This document shows positions 17,769 through 26,671 of a DNA stretch of 64,000 bases, piece after piece (within the stretch, counting starts at the first letter, position 1; each line of letters begins with the position of its first letter). The notes beneath the pieces were generated by a model. It did no database searches. It was not told the origin of the DNA and saw nothing but the letters and a program-made list of their open reading frames with translations. The DNA comes from Mycolicibacterium phlei. GTDB lineage: Bacteria; Actinomycetota; Actinomycetes; Mycobacteriales; Mycobacteriaceae. The translations under genes and the position numbers were made by a program. Location: assembly GCF_001583415.1 (NCBI RefSeq), contig NZ_CP014475.1:1488001-1552000 (forward strand). Reading direction: 5' to 3'.

Positions 17769-20700
17769 ATGGGCTGGCACACCGGACCACCGAGCTGGTC
17801 GGAGATGGAGCGGGTACTCAACGGCAAACCGCGCCGCGCCGGCAGCTGGCCGATCGACCAACAACTAGGTGACGGCGGCGACAGCCCGGCCTGGTCGCGC
17901 AAACGCGAACAGTACGAACCCGCCGACGTCCAGCGGCCCACCTCGCCGGTGCCGTACGCCGAACTGCACGCGCACTCGGCCTACAGCTTCCTCGACGGCG
18001 CCAGCACGCCCGAGGAACTCGTCGAGGAGGCGGTCCGGCTCGACCTGCGCGCCATCGCGCTGACCGACCACGACGGTCTCTACGGGGTGGTGCGCTTCGC
18101 CGAGGCCGCCAGGGAGCTCGACATGGCGACCGTGTTCGGCGCCGAGCTGTCCCTGGGCGGTGGCGACCGCACCCGCGACCCCGACCCGCCGGGCCCGCAT
18201 CTGCTGGTGCTGGCCCGCGGCCCCGAGGGCTACCGGCGGCTGTCCCGCGAGCTCGCCAGGGCCCACCTGGCCGGCGGTGAGAAGGGGGTGCTCCGCTACG
18301 ACTACGACGCGCTGACCGAGGCGGCGGGCGGTCACTGGCACATCCTCACCGGTTGCCGCAAAGGCCATGTCCGCCAGGCGCTTTCCACCGGCGGCCCGGA
18401 GGCGGCCGCCGCAGCGCTGGCCGACCTGGTGGACCGGTTCGGCCGCGACCGGGTCAGCGTCGAACTCACCCACCACGGTCATCCCTGCGACGACGAGCGC
18501 AACGCCGTGCTGGCCGACCTGGCGCCGCGCTTCGGCCTCAGCGTCGTCGCCACCACCGCCGCGCACTTCGCCGAACCGTCCCGCGGACGACTGGCGATGG
18601 CGATGGGCGCCATCCGCGCCCGCCACTCACTGGACGAGGCCGCCGGATACCTCGCCCCGCTGGGTGGATCGCATCTGCGCTCGGGCGCCGAGATGGCGCG
18701 GCTGTTCGCCGACCGGCCCGAAGTCGTCACCGCCGCGGCCGAACTCGGCGAGCAGTGCGCCTTCGAGCTCGCGCTGATCGCACCCCAGCTGCCGCCGTTC
18801 GACGTTCCCGAGGGCCACACCGAGAACAGCTGGCTGCGACATCTGACCATGGAGGGGGCGAGCCGCCGCTACGGCCCGCCGCACCGTGCCCCGCGGGCCT
18901 ACGCGCAGATCGAACACGAGCTGAGAATCATTGAGCAGCTGGACTTCCCGGGCTACTTCCTGGTCGTCCACGACATCACCCGGTTCGGCAAGGAGAACGG
19001 AATCCTGTGCCAGGGCAGGGGATCGGCGGCCAATTCGGCGGTCTGCTACGCGCTCGGGGTCACCAACGTCGACCCGATCGCCAACGACCTGCTGTTCGAG
19101 CGCTTCCTGTCTCCGGCACGCGACGGTCCACCGGACATCGACATCGACATCGAGTCCGACCTGCGCGAGCAGGTGATCCAGTACGTCTACAACCGCTACG
19201 GCCGCGACTACGCCGCCCAGGTCGCCAACGTCATCACCTACCGGGGCCGCAGCGCGGTCCGCGACATGGCCCGCGCGCTGGGCTATTCGCAGGGCCAGCA
19301 GGACGCCTGGAGTAAACAGCTCGGCCAGTGGGGCGACCTCACCGAGGCCCCGCACACCGACGACATCCCCGAGCAGGTGATCGAACTGGCCAAGCAGGTC
19401 GCCAACCTGCCCCGCCACATGGGCATCCACTCCGGCGGCATGGTGATCTGCGACCGCCCGATCGCCGACGTGTGCCCGGTGGAGTGGGCCCGCATGGAGA
19501 ACCGCAGCGTGCTGCAGTGGGACAAAGACGACTGTGCGGCAATCGGTCTGGTCAAGTTCGACCTGCTCGGCCTGGGCATGCTCTCGGCACTGCACTACTG
19601 CATCGACCTGGTCCGCGAACACAAGGGCATCGAGGTCGATCTCGCCCAGCTGGACCTGTCCGAACCGGCCGTCTACGAGATGCTGCAGAAGGCCGACTCG
19701 GTCGGGGTGTTCCAGGTCGAGTCACGCGCACAGATGGCCACCCTGCCGCGCCTGAAACCGCGGGTGTTCTACGACCTGGTCGTCGAGGTCGCGCTGATCC
19801 GGCCCGGCCCGATCCAGGGCGGATCCGTGCACCCGTACATCAAGCGGCGCAACGGCGAGGAACCCGTTACCTACGACCACCCGTCGATGGAACCGGCGCT
19901 GCACAAGACGCTGGGAGTACCGCTGTTCCAGGAACAGCTGATGCAACTGGCGGTGGACTGCGCGGGATTCACCCCCGCCGAGGCCGACCAACTGCGTCGC
20001 GCGATGGGCTCCAAACGCTCCACCGAGCGGATGCGCCGACTGCGCGGCCGCTTCTACGACGGCATGCGCCAACGCCACGGCATCACCGGCGAGGTGGCCG
20101 ACCGCATCTACGAGAAACTCGAGGCGTTCGCCAATTTCGGCTTCCCCGAGAGCCATTCGCTGAGCTTCGCATCGCTGGTGTTCTACTCGTCGTGGTTCAA
20201 GCTGCACCACCCCGCCGCGTTCTGTGCGGCGCTGCTGCGCGCCCAGCCAATGGGGTTCTACTCGCCGCAGACCCTCGTGGCCGACGCCCGCCGCCACGGC
20301 GTGAAAGTCCACGGGCCCGACGTCAACGCCAGCCTCGCGCACCCCACCCTGGAGAACAAGGGCACCGAGGTCCGGATGGGGCTGGGCAGCGTCCGTCACA
20401 TCGGCGACGACCTGGCCGAGCGGATCGTCGAAGAGCGAAAAGCCAACGGCCCGTTCGCCTCCCTGCTGGACCTGACGCAGCGGGTGCAGCTGACGGTGCC
20501 GCAGACCGAGGCGCTGGCCACCGCGGGCGCGCTGGGCTGCTTCGGCATCACCCGCCGCGAGGGACTGTGGGCGGCCGGCGCGGCGGCGACACAGCGGCCC
20601 GACCGGCTGCCCGGGGTGGGGTCGTCGTCGCACATCCCCGCCCTGCCCGGCATGAGCGAACTGGAGCTGGCCGCCGCCGACGTGTGGGCCACCGGGGTGT

Positions 20701-21065
20701 CACCCGACAGCTACCCGACCCAGTTCCTGCGCGAGGATCTCGACGCCCTCGGCGTCATCCCCGCGAACCGGCTGCTGGATCTGCCCGACGGGTCCCGGGT
20801 GCTGATCGCCGGAGCGGTGACACACCGGCAGCGGCCCGCCACGGCGCAGGGCGTCACCTTCCTCAACCTCGAGGACGAGACCGGCATGGTCAACGTCATC
20901 TGCTCGCGCGGAGTGTGGGCCCGGCACCGCAAGCTGGCGCAGACGGCACCGGCCCTGCTGATCCGCGGTCAGTTGCAGAACGCCACCGGCGCCGTCACCG
21001 TCGTCGCCGAACGGTTGGGCAAGCTCTCCCTCGCAGTCGGCTCCAAGTCCCGCGACTTCCGCTAA
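17769..21065 (+). CDS. dnaE2: Error-prone DNA polymerase DnaE2
   Basis: 1098 residues, C-family polymerase. The N-terminal PHP domain starts near residue 58 (YAELHAHSAYSFLDGAS...TDHDGLYG); the palm catalytic aspartates lie near residues 453-463 (GPPDIDIDIESD); the helix-hairpin-helix and C-terminal OB-fold (GVTFLNLEDETGMVNVICSRGVW, about 1015-1040) follow. It ends soon after the OB-fold and lacks the tau-binding tail of DnaE1. DnaE2 carries out damage-induced mutagenic lesion bypass with ImuA' and ImuB in mycobacteria. SOS control is visible in the promoter. The stop overlaps the convergent GH-A gene by 4 bp. Missing here is the Rv3369 homologue that neighbours dnaE2 in M. tuberculosis. Confidence 0.96.
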   Translation: MGWHTGPPSWSEMERVLNGKPRRAGSWPIDQQLGDGGDSPAWSRKREQYEPADVQRPTSPVPYAELHAHSAYSFLDGASTPEELVEEAVRLDLRAIALTDHDGLYGVVRFAEAARELDMATVFGAELSLGGGDRTRDPDPPGPHLLVLARGPEGYRRLSRELARAHLAGGEKGVLRYDYDALTEAAGGHWHILTGCRKGHVRQALSTGGPEAAAAALADLVDRFGRDRVSVELTHHGHPCDDERNAVLADLAPRFGLSVVATTAAHFAEPSRGRLAMAMGAIRARHSLDEAAGYLAPLGGSHLRSGAEMARLFADRPEVVTAAAELGEQCAFELALIAPQLPPFDVPEGHTENSWLRHLTMEGASRRYGPPHRAPRAYAQIEHELRIIEQLDFPGYFLVVHDITRFGKENGILCQGRGSAANSAVCYALGVTNVDPIANDLLFERFLSPARDGPPDIDIDIESDLREQVIQYVYNRYGRDYAAQVANVITYRGRSAVRDMARALGYSQGQQDAWSKQLGQWGDLTEAPHTDDIPEQVIELAKQVANLPRHMGIHSGGMVICDRPIADVCPVEWARMENRSVLQWDKDDCAAIGLVKFDLLGLGMLSALHYCIDLVREHKGIEVDLAQLDLSEPAVYEMLQKADSVGVFQVESRAQMATLPRLKPRVFYDLVVEVALIRPGPIQGGSVHPYIKRRNGEEPVTYDHPSMEPALHKTLGVPLFQEQLMQLAVDCAGFTPAEADQLRRAMGSKRSTERMRRLRGRFYDGMRQRHGITGEVADRIYEKLEAFANFGFPESHSLSFASLVFYSSWFKLHHPAAFCAALLRAQPMGFYSPQTLVADARRHGVKVHGPDVNASLAHPTLENKGTEVRMGLGSVRHIGDDLAERIVEERKANGPFASLLDLTQRVQLTVPQTEALATAGALGCFGITRREGLWAAGAAATQRPDRLPGVGSSSHIPALPGMSELELAAADVWATGVSPDSYPTQFLREDLDALGVIPANRLLDLPDGSRVLIAGAVTHRQRPATAQGVTFLNLEDETGMVNVICSRGVWARHRKLAQTAPALLIRGQLQNATGAVTVVAERLGKLSLAVGSKSRDFR

Positions 21066-23014
21066 TCGGTCTCCGAGTCCGCGTCTTCGGTGTCGGCCGG
21101 CTCATCGGCGTCGGTGTCATCGGAATCCGTTGTCTCGCCGCTGTCCTCGGGTTCGTCGCCGGCATCCCCGAGCGTTCCGGGGCGGGCCACGATGCCGACG
21201 CGGACGTCGGCCTCATCCGACTCGGACTCCTCGTCGTCGATCACTTCGTCGTCGATCACCAGCTCGTCGGTCACCTCGTCGGTCACCTCGTCGGCGGGCT
21301 CCTCAACCGGCTCGTCGGCGGGCTCCTCAACCGGCTCCTCGGTCGAGTCGGGGCCGGCGGCCGGCTCGGTGCCGGCCGCCGGGCCCTCTTCGGCCGCCGG
21401 GCCCTCTTCGGCCGCCGACCCCTCTACGGCGGCCGGTTGATCCTGGTCGGTCAATGAGACCTCGACGACCGGCGAGTTTTCCGTGGTGTCGCTTTCGGGG
21501 GTGTCGGAAGACAGTGCGTCGGAGGCCATCTGAGCGCCCGCGGCGATGCCCTCGCGCACGTCCTCGGGCAGCCTCAGCGCCGCGGTGGCGCTGCTGCGCG
21601 GGCTGAACAGCGCCGCGATCGCGTCCGTCACCGCACGGAACATCGCGTTGACGGTGTTGATCATGCCCTCGAACTGCTGCTGGAACAGCTGGACGGTGGC
21701 GCGGATCTGTTCGAAGACCGACTGCAGCGCAACGGCGATCGCCTCGATGATGTTGCGCGGCGGCGGTGTGACGGTGCCCGGATCCGTCGGGTTCTCGGGA
21801 TCGGCGAGGAACTCCATCAGCCAATCGACGACCTTCTTGGCCACCCACTGGCCGGTGACCGGGTCGTACTTGAACAATCCGAACGACGTCGCCTCGGTGA
21901 TCTCACCGTTGAGGAAGGCGTCGCGCAGCGTGTACAGGAAGGCGGGACCGGCGAAGTCGAGTTTCGCCCACTCCACCAGGAAGTCCGCGATGTAGTCGCG
22001 CTGCTGGTCCTCGGTGACACCGTTGAGACCGAACGTCGGCAGGCCGTACTCCGACGCCCAGATGCGCAGCGCCTCATCGCCGTTGTCGATCATCAACTGC
22101 CGGATAGCCAGCACCTGCTCCAGCGGGGAGTTGGCCTTCCACGGCTCGAAGATGTTGTACTTGCCGTCGCCGAACTTCAGCGAGTAGTGGTAGGGGTGGA
22201 ACGACAGCGCGTCGAAGTACCCCTGGGCGCCCGCCGCATACATCCGCTGCACGAATTTGCGCGGATCCATCGTGAACTGGCTGTCGACGACGGCGCCCAG
22301 CACGCCCGCCACCACCAGTGTGTCGGGGTTGACGGCCTTGATCGCGTTATACGCGGCGATGAGGACCTCGGTGTAGAGCTCCGGGTTGATGTTCGGCGCC
22401 CAGCCGGTCACACCGTTGGGTTCGTTCCAGATCTCGTAGGCCGACACCTTGTCGCCGTAGCGCTGCGCGACCCGGGTCGCGTACGCGGCGAAGAGGTCGA
22501 CGTCGGGGGCCTCCTCAAGCCCGATCGACGCGTACGGCTCGTCGTAGTAGCTGCCCCACTCCGGCGCGTGGTTGAGCACACCGAGCACGGCCATGCCCCG
22601 CTCGTAGGCGGCGTTGATGATGAAGTCCGACCGCTGCCAGGCGGAGGCCTCCAGCCAGGGGAAGCCGGTCGTTCCGGGCTGCCACGGTTCGTTGCCGCGC
22701 CACGGGAGGATCACGCGGACGGTGTCGACCCCGAGCGCCAGCATGGTGTCGAGATGGGCCTCCATGGCCTCGAAGTCAGGACTGCCGTCGGGCTTCGACA
22801 ACTCCCAGATGTGTGAGTCCGCGATGCCGACCGTCGACCCCGACTCGTCGATCGCGGCGGTGAGCAGATACGGCGTCGAGTAGGTGGTCGGGACCATCCG
22901 TCGCTCGTTGTCGAGCAAACTTCCGGCGGCGGTGATCATGCCAGCCGCGGGGACCACCGCGAGGGTCGTCAACACCGCACCCCACCGCCGCTGGGACGGA
23001 GTCCAACACCTCAT
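21062..23014 (-). CDS. Secreted clan GH-A glycoside hydrolase with acidic repetitive tail
   Basis: 650 residues. An N-terminal signal or anchor (about 12-32, WGAVLTTLAVVPAAGMITAAG) is followed by a TIM-barrel catalytic domain (about 55-400) of the GH5/GH39 type. The acid/base is probably Glu198 (YEIWNEPN) and the nucleophile Glu322 (WASEYGLP); the 124-residue spacing suits clan GH-A. Residues about 405-500 form a helical region (VFEQIRATVQLFQQQFEGMINTVNAMFRAV). The last 140 residues are almost only Glu, Asp, Ala, Pro and Thr, with tandem repeats. The substrate is unknown; a mycobacterial envelope or plant glycan is possible. A strong SD (GGGGAG) precedes the ATG. The 3' end overlaps dnaE2 by 4 bp. 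Confidence 0.8.
   Translation of the reverse strand: MRCWTPSQRRWGAVLTTLAVVPAAGMITAAGSLLDNERRMVPTTYSTPYLLTAAIDESGSTVGIADSHIWELSKPDGSPDFEAMEAHLDTMLALGVDTVRVILPWRGNEPWQPGTTGFPWLEASAWQRSDFIINAAYERGMAVLGVLNHAPEWGSYYDEPYASIGLEEAPDVDLFAAYATRVAQRYGDKVSAYEIWNEPNGVTGWAPNINPELYTEVLIAAYNAIKAVNPDTLVVAGVLGAVVDSQFTMDPRKFVQRMYAAGAQGYFDALSFHPYHYSLKFGDGKYNIFEPWKANSPLEQVLAIRQLMIDNGDEALRIWASEYGLPTFGLNGVTEDQQRDYIADFLVEWAKLDFAGPAFLYTLRDAFLNGEITEATSFGLFKYDPVTGQWVAKKVVDWLMEFLADPENPTDPGTVTPPPRNIIEAIAVALQSVFEQIRATVQLFQQQFEGMINTVNAMFRAVTDAIAALFSPRSSATAALRLPEDVREGIAAGAQMASDALSSDTPESDTTENSPVVEVSLTDQDQPAAVEGSAAEEGPAAEEGPAAGTEPAAGPDSTEEPVEEPADEPVEEPADEVTDEVTDELVIDDEVIDDEESESDEADVRVGIVARPGTLGDAGDEPEDSGETTDSDDTDADEPADTEDADSETD
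21287..21409 (-). repeat. Tandem repeats in the acidic tail of the GH-A protein
   Basis: Two perfect 24-bp units (21287-21310, 21311-21334) encode repeats of the PVEEPADE type. Further on, two perfect 18-bp units (21374-21391, 21392-21409) with a partial third encode the EEGPAA repeats. In-frame length variation between strains is likely. Confidence 0.85.
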
Positions 23015-23608
23015 AGCGCTCCCCTCTCGGTCTGGCTGAGCGAGCCGTATCTTGAGTTATGTCCCTCAAGCTAACCCATCGATAGTCCACCTTCGCCCAT
23101 TTTTGACGTAAACGCTAATTGATCTTGGCGAAGGGGGGCGGTTAACTTTCGCTGGCGCCGAATAGTCGCGTGAACTATGCGATCTCAGCAACGAAACCGG
23201 TGGTTTCGAAATGGATCGCAATGCCGCTTTTCAGTCACATGTATTACCGCGCTACCTGGGAAGACAGTATTGACGTAGCCGAAATTAGGTTGCCCAAAGC
23301 CGCCTTTTTGCCACTGCCGGATGGTGCATTCAGCAAAGTGTTGACTTGGCGCGTCAGCTATTACCGACATCGCATGTTGTCGTTAGCTTAGGAAATGAAT
23401 TTCTGAGCGGGGTGGTGACCAGGCAGCAGGGACCAACGGCCCTAGACAGGCTCGGCAGCAATTCTCCCACACCTGCCCCGTGCGCTGTTCCGGGCGGAGG
23501 TCACCGTGATTCCGGAAACCGTGCGGACGCGCGCGCGGCGGCGTGGCTGGATGTCGATCCAGCAAACCCCACGGCGACGGCGGCCGCGCGGACGGTTACC
23601 GTGTCACG
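23015..23608. other. 594-bp intergenic region, partly low GC
   Basis: No convincing gene. The part from about 23100 to 23410 is clearly poorer in G+C than its surroundings. A 73-codon ORF there (23170-23391) has no SD and no recognisable content. Near the GH-A gene lies the inverted repeat CTTGAG-N8-CTCAAG (23051-23070), a possible operator or leader hairpin. No tRNA or terminator is recognisable. Confidence 0.5.
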
Positions 23609-24757
23609 GTGCGGCGACCAGCCTTGGCTCTCATCTGCGCGGGTACCGCGCTCATCGCGTGCTGTTACGGGTTCGGCCGGTTCGCGTACGGACTGTTCGG
23701 GCCGGTGTTCGCCGAGACCTTCGGGCTGAACTCCACGATCACCGGGGTGATCGGCGCGGGCAGCTACATCGGCTACTGCGCGGCGATCGTGGCGAGCCTG
23801 CTGCTGACCGACCGGCTCGGTGCGCGTGCCGTCGCGGTGGCGGCGGGAGTCGTTGCGGCAGCCGGGATCTCGATCATCGCGCTCGCGCCCAGCGCATGGG
23901 TGCTGGCGGTCGGCGTGCTGGTCGCCGGGTGCAGCACCGGCATCGTGTCACCGCCGCTGGCCGCCGCCGTCGCCGAACACGTGCCCGCCGACAAGGCTGA
24001 CCGTGCCCAGACAATCGTCAACGGCGGCACCGGAATCGGGGTGGTGCTCTCCGCGCCGGTCGCGCTGCTGCTCCTCGACCACTGGCGCGGTGCGTGGGTG
24101 ATCTTCGCGGTGGCCAGCGCGGCCGTGACCGTGTGGATCTACCGGGTCGTACCCGCCCCGGTGCACCGGCGCAGCAGCCTCGTCGTCGAACAGCCCTGGC
24201 GGGCCGGAACGGCGGCACTGCTGGTCGCGGCACTGCTGACCGGATTCGGCAGCGCCGCGGTGTGGACCTTCGGCCGTGACCTGGTCACCACGGTGGGTGG
24301 GGCCGACGCCACCCGGTCGTCGCTGATGTGGATCGTCATCGGCGCCGCGGGCATCGCCGGGGCACTGGCCGGCGACGCCGCCCGGCGCATCGGATTACGC
24401 GGCGCCTGGATCGCGGCCACCGCGACGATGGGGGCCGCCTCGCTGCTGCTGGCCGCGGCGCCGTCGGCCGTCGCACTGAGCCTGTTGGCCGCCACGCTGT
24501 TCGGCGCCGCCTACATCGCGCTCACCGGCCTGGTGCTGCTGTGGGGTGCGCGGCTGTACCCGGACAGCGCGTCGTTCGGGGTCGGCCTCGGGTTCTTCAT
24601 CCTCGCGGCGGGCCAGGCCGTGGGGGCGCCCGTCACCGGCGCCCTGATCGACGTGTACGGCGGCCGGGTCGCGTTTGCGGCCGTCGCCGTCGTCGGACTG
24701 GCCGCGGCCGCGGTGCGGCCGGTGCGCACGGGCCGCGAATGTAATGTCGAGGAATGA
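23609..24757 (+). CDS. MFS transporter, YbfB/YjiJ type
   Basis: 382 residues from GTG 23609, with about 12 hydrophobic segments. The opening ALALICAGTALIACCYGFGRFAYGLFGPVFAE is characteristic of the MFS_4 (YbfB/YjiJ) group, and GLFILAAGQAVGAPVTGALID-like text lies in TM11. The substrate is unknown. The frame is open upstream to 23543, but those 22 codons do not look like a transporter N-terminus; no SD is visible before either start. Its stop overlaps the nitroreductase start as ATGA, so they are one unit, which hints at export or uptake of a compound that the reductase handles. Confidence 0.82.
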   Translation: MRRPALALICAGTALIACCYGFGRFAYGLFGPVFAETFGLNSTITGVIGAGSYIGYCAAIVASLLLTDRLGARAVAVAAGVVAAAGISIIALAPSAWVLAVGVLVAGCSTGIVSPPLAAAVAEHVPADKADRAQTIVNGGTGIGVVLSAPVALLLLDHWRGAWVIFAVASAAVTVWIYRVVPAPVHRRSSLVVEQPWRAGTAALLVAALLTGFGSAAVWTFGRDLVTTVGGADATRSSLMWIVIGAAGIAGALAGDAARRIGLRGAWIAATATMGAASLLLAAAPSAVALSLLAATLFGAAYIALTGLVLLWGARLYPDSASFGVGLGFFILAAGQAVGAPVTGALIDVYGGRVAFAAVAVVGLAAAAVRPVRTGRECNVEE

Positions 24758-25395
24758 ACCTGAACCTGTCCGCCGACGAAGTCCTGACCACCACGCGTTC
24801 GGTTCGCAAACGCCTCGACCTCGAGCGGCCGGTGCCCCGCGAGGTGCTGCTCGAGTGCCTCGACATCGCGCTTCAGGCCCCCACCGGCTCCAATGCCCAA
24901 GGCTGGCAATGGGTGTTCGTCGACGACCCGGAGAAGAAGAAGGCGCTCGCCGACATCTACCGGCACAACGCCACGCCCTACCTGGACGCCCCCAAGCCCG
25001 AGTACGGCGACGTCCGCGACGAGCGGCGGCCGCTGGTCACCGAGTCCGCGAAGTATCTCAACGAGCATCTGCACGAGGTCCCCGTCATGCTCATCCCGTG
25101 CCTGGAGGGTCGGCCGGACGGTGCGCCTGCCGGGATGAGCGCCAGCTTCTGGGGTTCGCTGCTGCCGGCGGTGTGGAGCTTCATGCTCGCGTTGCGCAAC
25201 CGCGGCCTCGGCTCGGCGTGGACGACGCTGCACCTGCTCGGCAAGGGGGAGAAGCTCGCCGCCGACGTCCTCGGGATCCCCTACGAGCAGTACAGCCAGG
25301 GCGGGCTGTTCCCGATCGCCTACACCAAGGGCACCGACTTCCGTCGCGCCAAGCGACTGCCCGCGGAGCAGCTCGCGCACTTCAACACCTGGTGA
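24754..25395 (+). CDS. Nitroreductase family protein
   Basis: 213 residues, matching M. tuberculosis Rv3368c (214). It opens with the FMN-binding TTRSVRKRLDLERPVPREVLLECLDIALQAPTGSNAQGWQWVFV block and closes with PIAYTKGTDFRRAKRLPAEQLAHFNTW. The family reduces nitro-aromatics or other electron-poor substrates with NAD(P)H through FMN as a homodimer. Translation is coupled to the MFS gene upstream by the ATGA overlap. The 3' end overlaps the convergent Cmx gene by 14 bp. Confidence 0.9.
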   Translation: MNLNLSADEVLTTTRSVRKRLDLERPVPREVLLECLDIALQAPTGSNAQGWQWVFVDDPEKKKALADIYRHNATPYLDAPKPEYGDVRDERRPLVTESAKYLNEHLHEVPVMLIPCLEGRPDGAPAGMSASFWGSLLPAVWSFMLALRNRGLGSAWTTLHLLGKGEKLAADVLGIPYEQYSQGGLFPIAYTKGTDFRRAKRLPAEQLAHFNTW

Positions 25396-26518
25396 CGCGC
25401 GCCAGCAGAAGCAGCGCGACACCGGTCAGGATCGCGGCCACCCACACCGGCCCGAGAACCCCGCACCAGGACAACCCCACCGCGCCGACCGCGGGACCGG
25501 CCGCCGCCCCGACGTTGAGAGCGGCGGTCGCGTACGAACCGCCCATGGTCGGTGCGCCCGACGCCGCATAGAGCACCCGCGCGATCAGCGTGCTGCCCAC
25601 GGCGAACGCCGTCGCGCCCTGGACGAAGACCAGGATCAGCATCGGCGCCGGGTGCGCGGCCAGCTGTGCGAACGCCAGCCACCCGACGAGCAGCACCGGT
25701 GTGCCCACGCCGAGGGTCAGCCGCGGATGGCTGTCGGAGATCCGTCCGGCCGCCGTCACCCCGACAAAGGACCCGATCCCGAACAGCACCAAGGCCACCG
25801 GCACCCACGCCTGACTCAGTCCCGCGGTGTCGGTGACCACCGGCGCCAGAAACGTGAACGCCGCGAACGTGCCGCCGTTGACCAGGGCGCCGAGCAGCAT
25901 CGCCAACCGCAGTCGGGGCGAACGAAGCTGTGCGAGTTCAGAGTTCAGCGACCTGGTGTCGGCGCCGGGTTCAGTGGGGGAGGGCCGGATCCCGGCGAGG
26001 ACACCGACCGCGGCCGGCAGGCACAGCAGCGCGACGGCCCAGAACGTGGCGCGCCACCCCAGCGCGCCGCCGAGCACAGCGCCCGCGGGGACACCGGCGA
26101 TGGTCGCCAGCGTCGTCCCGGACAGCAGGATCGCCAGCGCCCGGCCCTTCCGGTCCGGGGCCACCAGTGCGGTCGTGGTGCTCAGCGCGACGGCGAGGAA
26201 GCCCGCGTTGGCCACCGCCGCGACCACCCGGGTGGTGAACAACACCGGAAACGACGTGGTGACGGCGGCGACGTGACACAGCGCGAACACCACTGTGCAG
26301 CCGAAAAGCGTTGCCCGCGCGGGCCATCGGCGCGCGAACGCGGCCATCGTGGGGGCGCCGGCGATCATCCCGACCGCGTAGGCCGACGTGAGCAGGCCGG
26401 CGGTCCCGACCGAGACACCGAAGTCGGCGGCGATATCCGGCACCAGGCCGGCGAGCATGAACTCCGAGGTGCCCATGGCGAAGACGGCAAGGGCGAGCAG
26501 ATAGAGGGCAAGAGGCAT
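25382..26518 (-). CDS. Cmx/CmrA-type chloramphenicol efflux MFS transporter
   Basis: 378 residues and about 12 membrane segments. The sequence is strikingly close to Corynebacterium Cmx as I remember it: LYLLALAVFAMGTSEFMLAGL at the start, TSAYAVGMIAGAP.MAAFARRWP around loop 2-3, GRALAILLSGTT, and SGAPTMGGSYATAALN near TM11. The family exports chloramphenicol in exchange for protons. SD GGAG lies about 9 nt before the ATG. The gene has a leader of about 145 nt holding a 21-codon ORF, alternative hairpins and a WhiB7-like promoter, so its expression is probably induced by ribosome-targeting drugs. The final residues overlap the nitroreductase gene on the other strand. Confidence 0.88.
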   Translation of the reverse strand: MPLALYLLALAVFAMGTSEFMLAGLVPDIAADFGVSVGTAGLLTSAYAVGMIAGAPTMAAFARRWPARATLFGCTVVFALCHVAAVTTSFPVLFTTRVVAAVANAGFLAVALSTTTALVAPDRKGRALAILLSGTTLATIAGVPAGAVLGGALGWRATFWAVALLCLPAAVGVLAGIRPSPTEPGADTRSLNSELAQLRSPRLRLAMLLGALVNGGTFAAFTFLAPVVTDTAGLSQAWVPVALVLFGIGSFVGVTAAGRISDSHPRLTLGVGTPVLLVGWLAFAQLAAHPAPMLILVFVQGATAFAVGSTLIARVLYAASGAPTMGGSYATAALNVGAAAGPAVGAVGLSWCGVLGPVWVAAILTGVALLLLARVTRC

Positions 26519-26565
26519 CGAGACACTCCGAGGAAGAAACGGACAGACGGCGTTTCGTCACCCGG

Positions 26566-26658
26566 CCAGCCCGATGCAGGCCCGAAAAGGTCAGAGGCTC
26601 AGAGGTTCAGGGGGCTGGCGGCGTGACCGACAGCCCCCACGGTGTCCGACTCGGGGCT
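26566..26658 (-). promoter_or_regulatory. Candidate ribosome-dependent attenuator in the cmx leader
   Basis: Four complementary arms lie in the leader: 1, AGCCCC (26653-26658, uORF codons 3-4); 2, GGGGGCTG (26631-26638); 3, CCAGCCCCC (26610-26618); 4, GGGCTGG (26566-26572). Arms 2 and 3 make an 8-bp stem with a 13-nt loop; 1 with 2 (6 bp) and 3 with 4 (7 bp) are the alternatives. Arm 3 covers the last codons of the uORF, so a ribosome stalled there would break the 2-3 stem. Confidence 0.55.
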
Positions 26659-26664
26659 CGACAT
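26599..26664 (-). CDS. 21-residue leader peptide (uORF) of the cmx gene
   Basis: Short ORF beginning MSSPES and ending SPLNL, stop TGA at 26599-26601. Its ATG lies 7 nt after the -10 box TAGAGT, so it would be the first codon of a leaderless transcript. There is 80 nt between its stop and the transporter ATG, with no overlap. Inducible chloramphenicol and macrolide resistance genes are often controlled by such peptides through drug-stalled ribosomes; the location of the internal hairpin fits that. That it is translated is inference. Confidence 0.6.
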   Translation of the reverse strand: MSSPESDTVGAVGHAASPLNL

Positions 26665-26671
26665 GGGTCGC

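Noticed and set aside
21062..23014. Calling the GH-A protein a PE/PPE protein because of its repeats
   Set aside because: There is no PE or PPE N-terminal domain; it has a signal peptide and TIM-barrel catalytic motifs.
23170..23391. 73-codon ORF in the low-GC gap
   Set aside because: No SD, no leaderless -10 box at the right distance and no familiar pattern; likely chance ORF in A/T-richer DNA.
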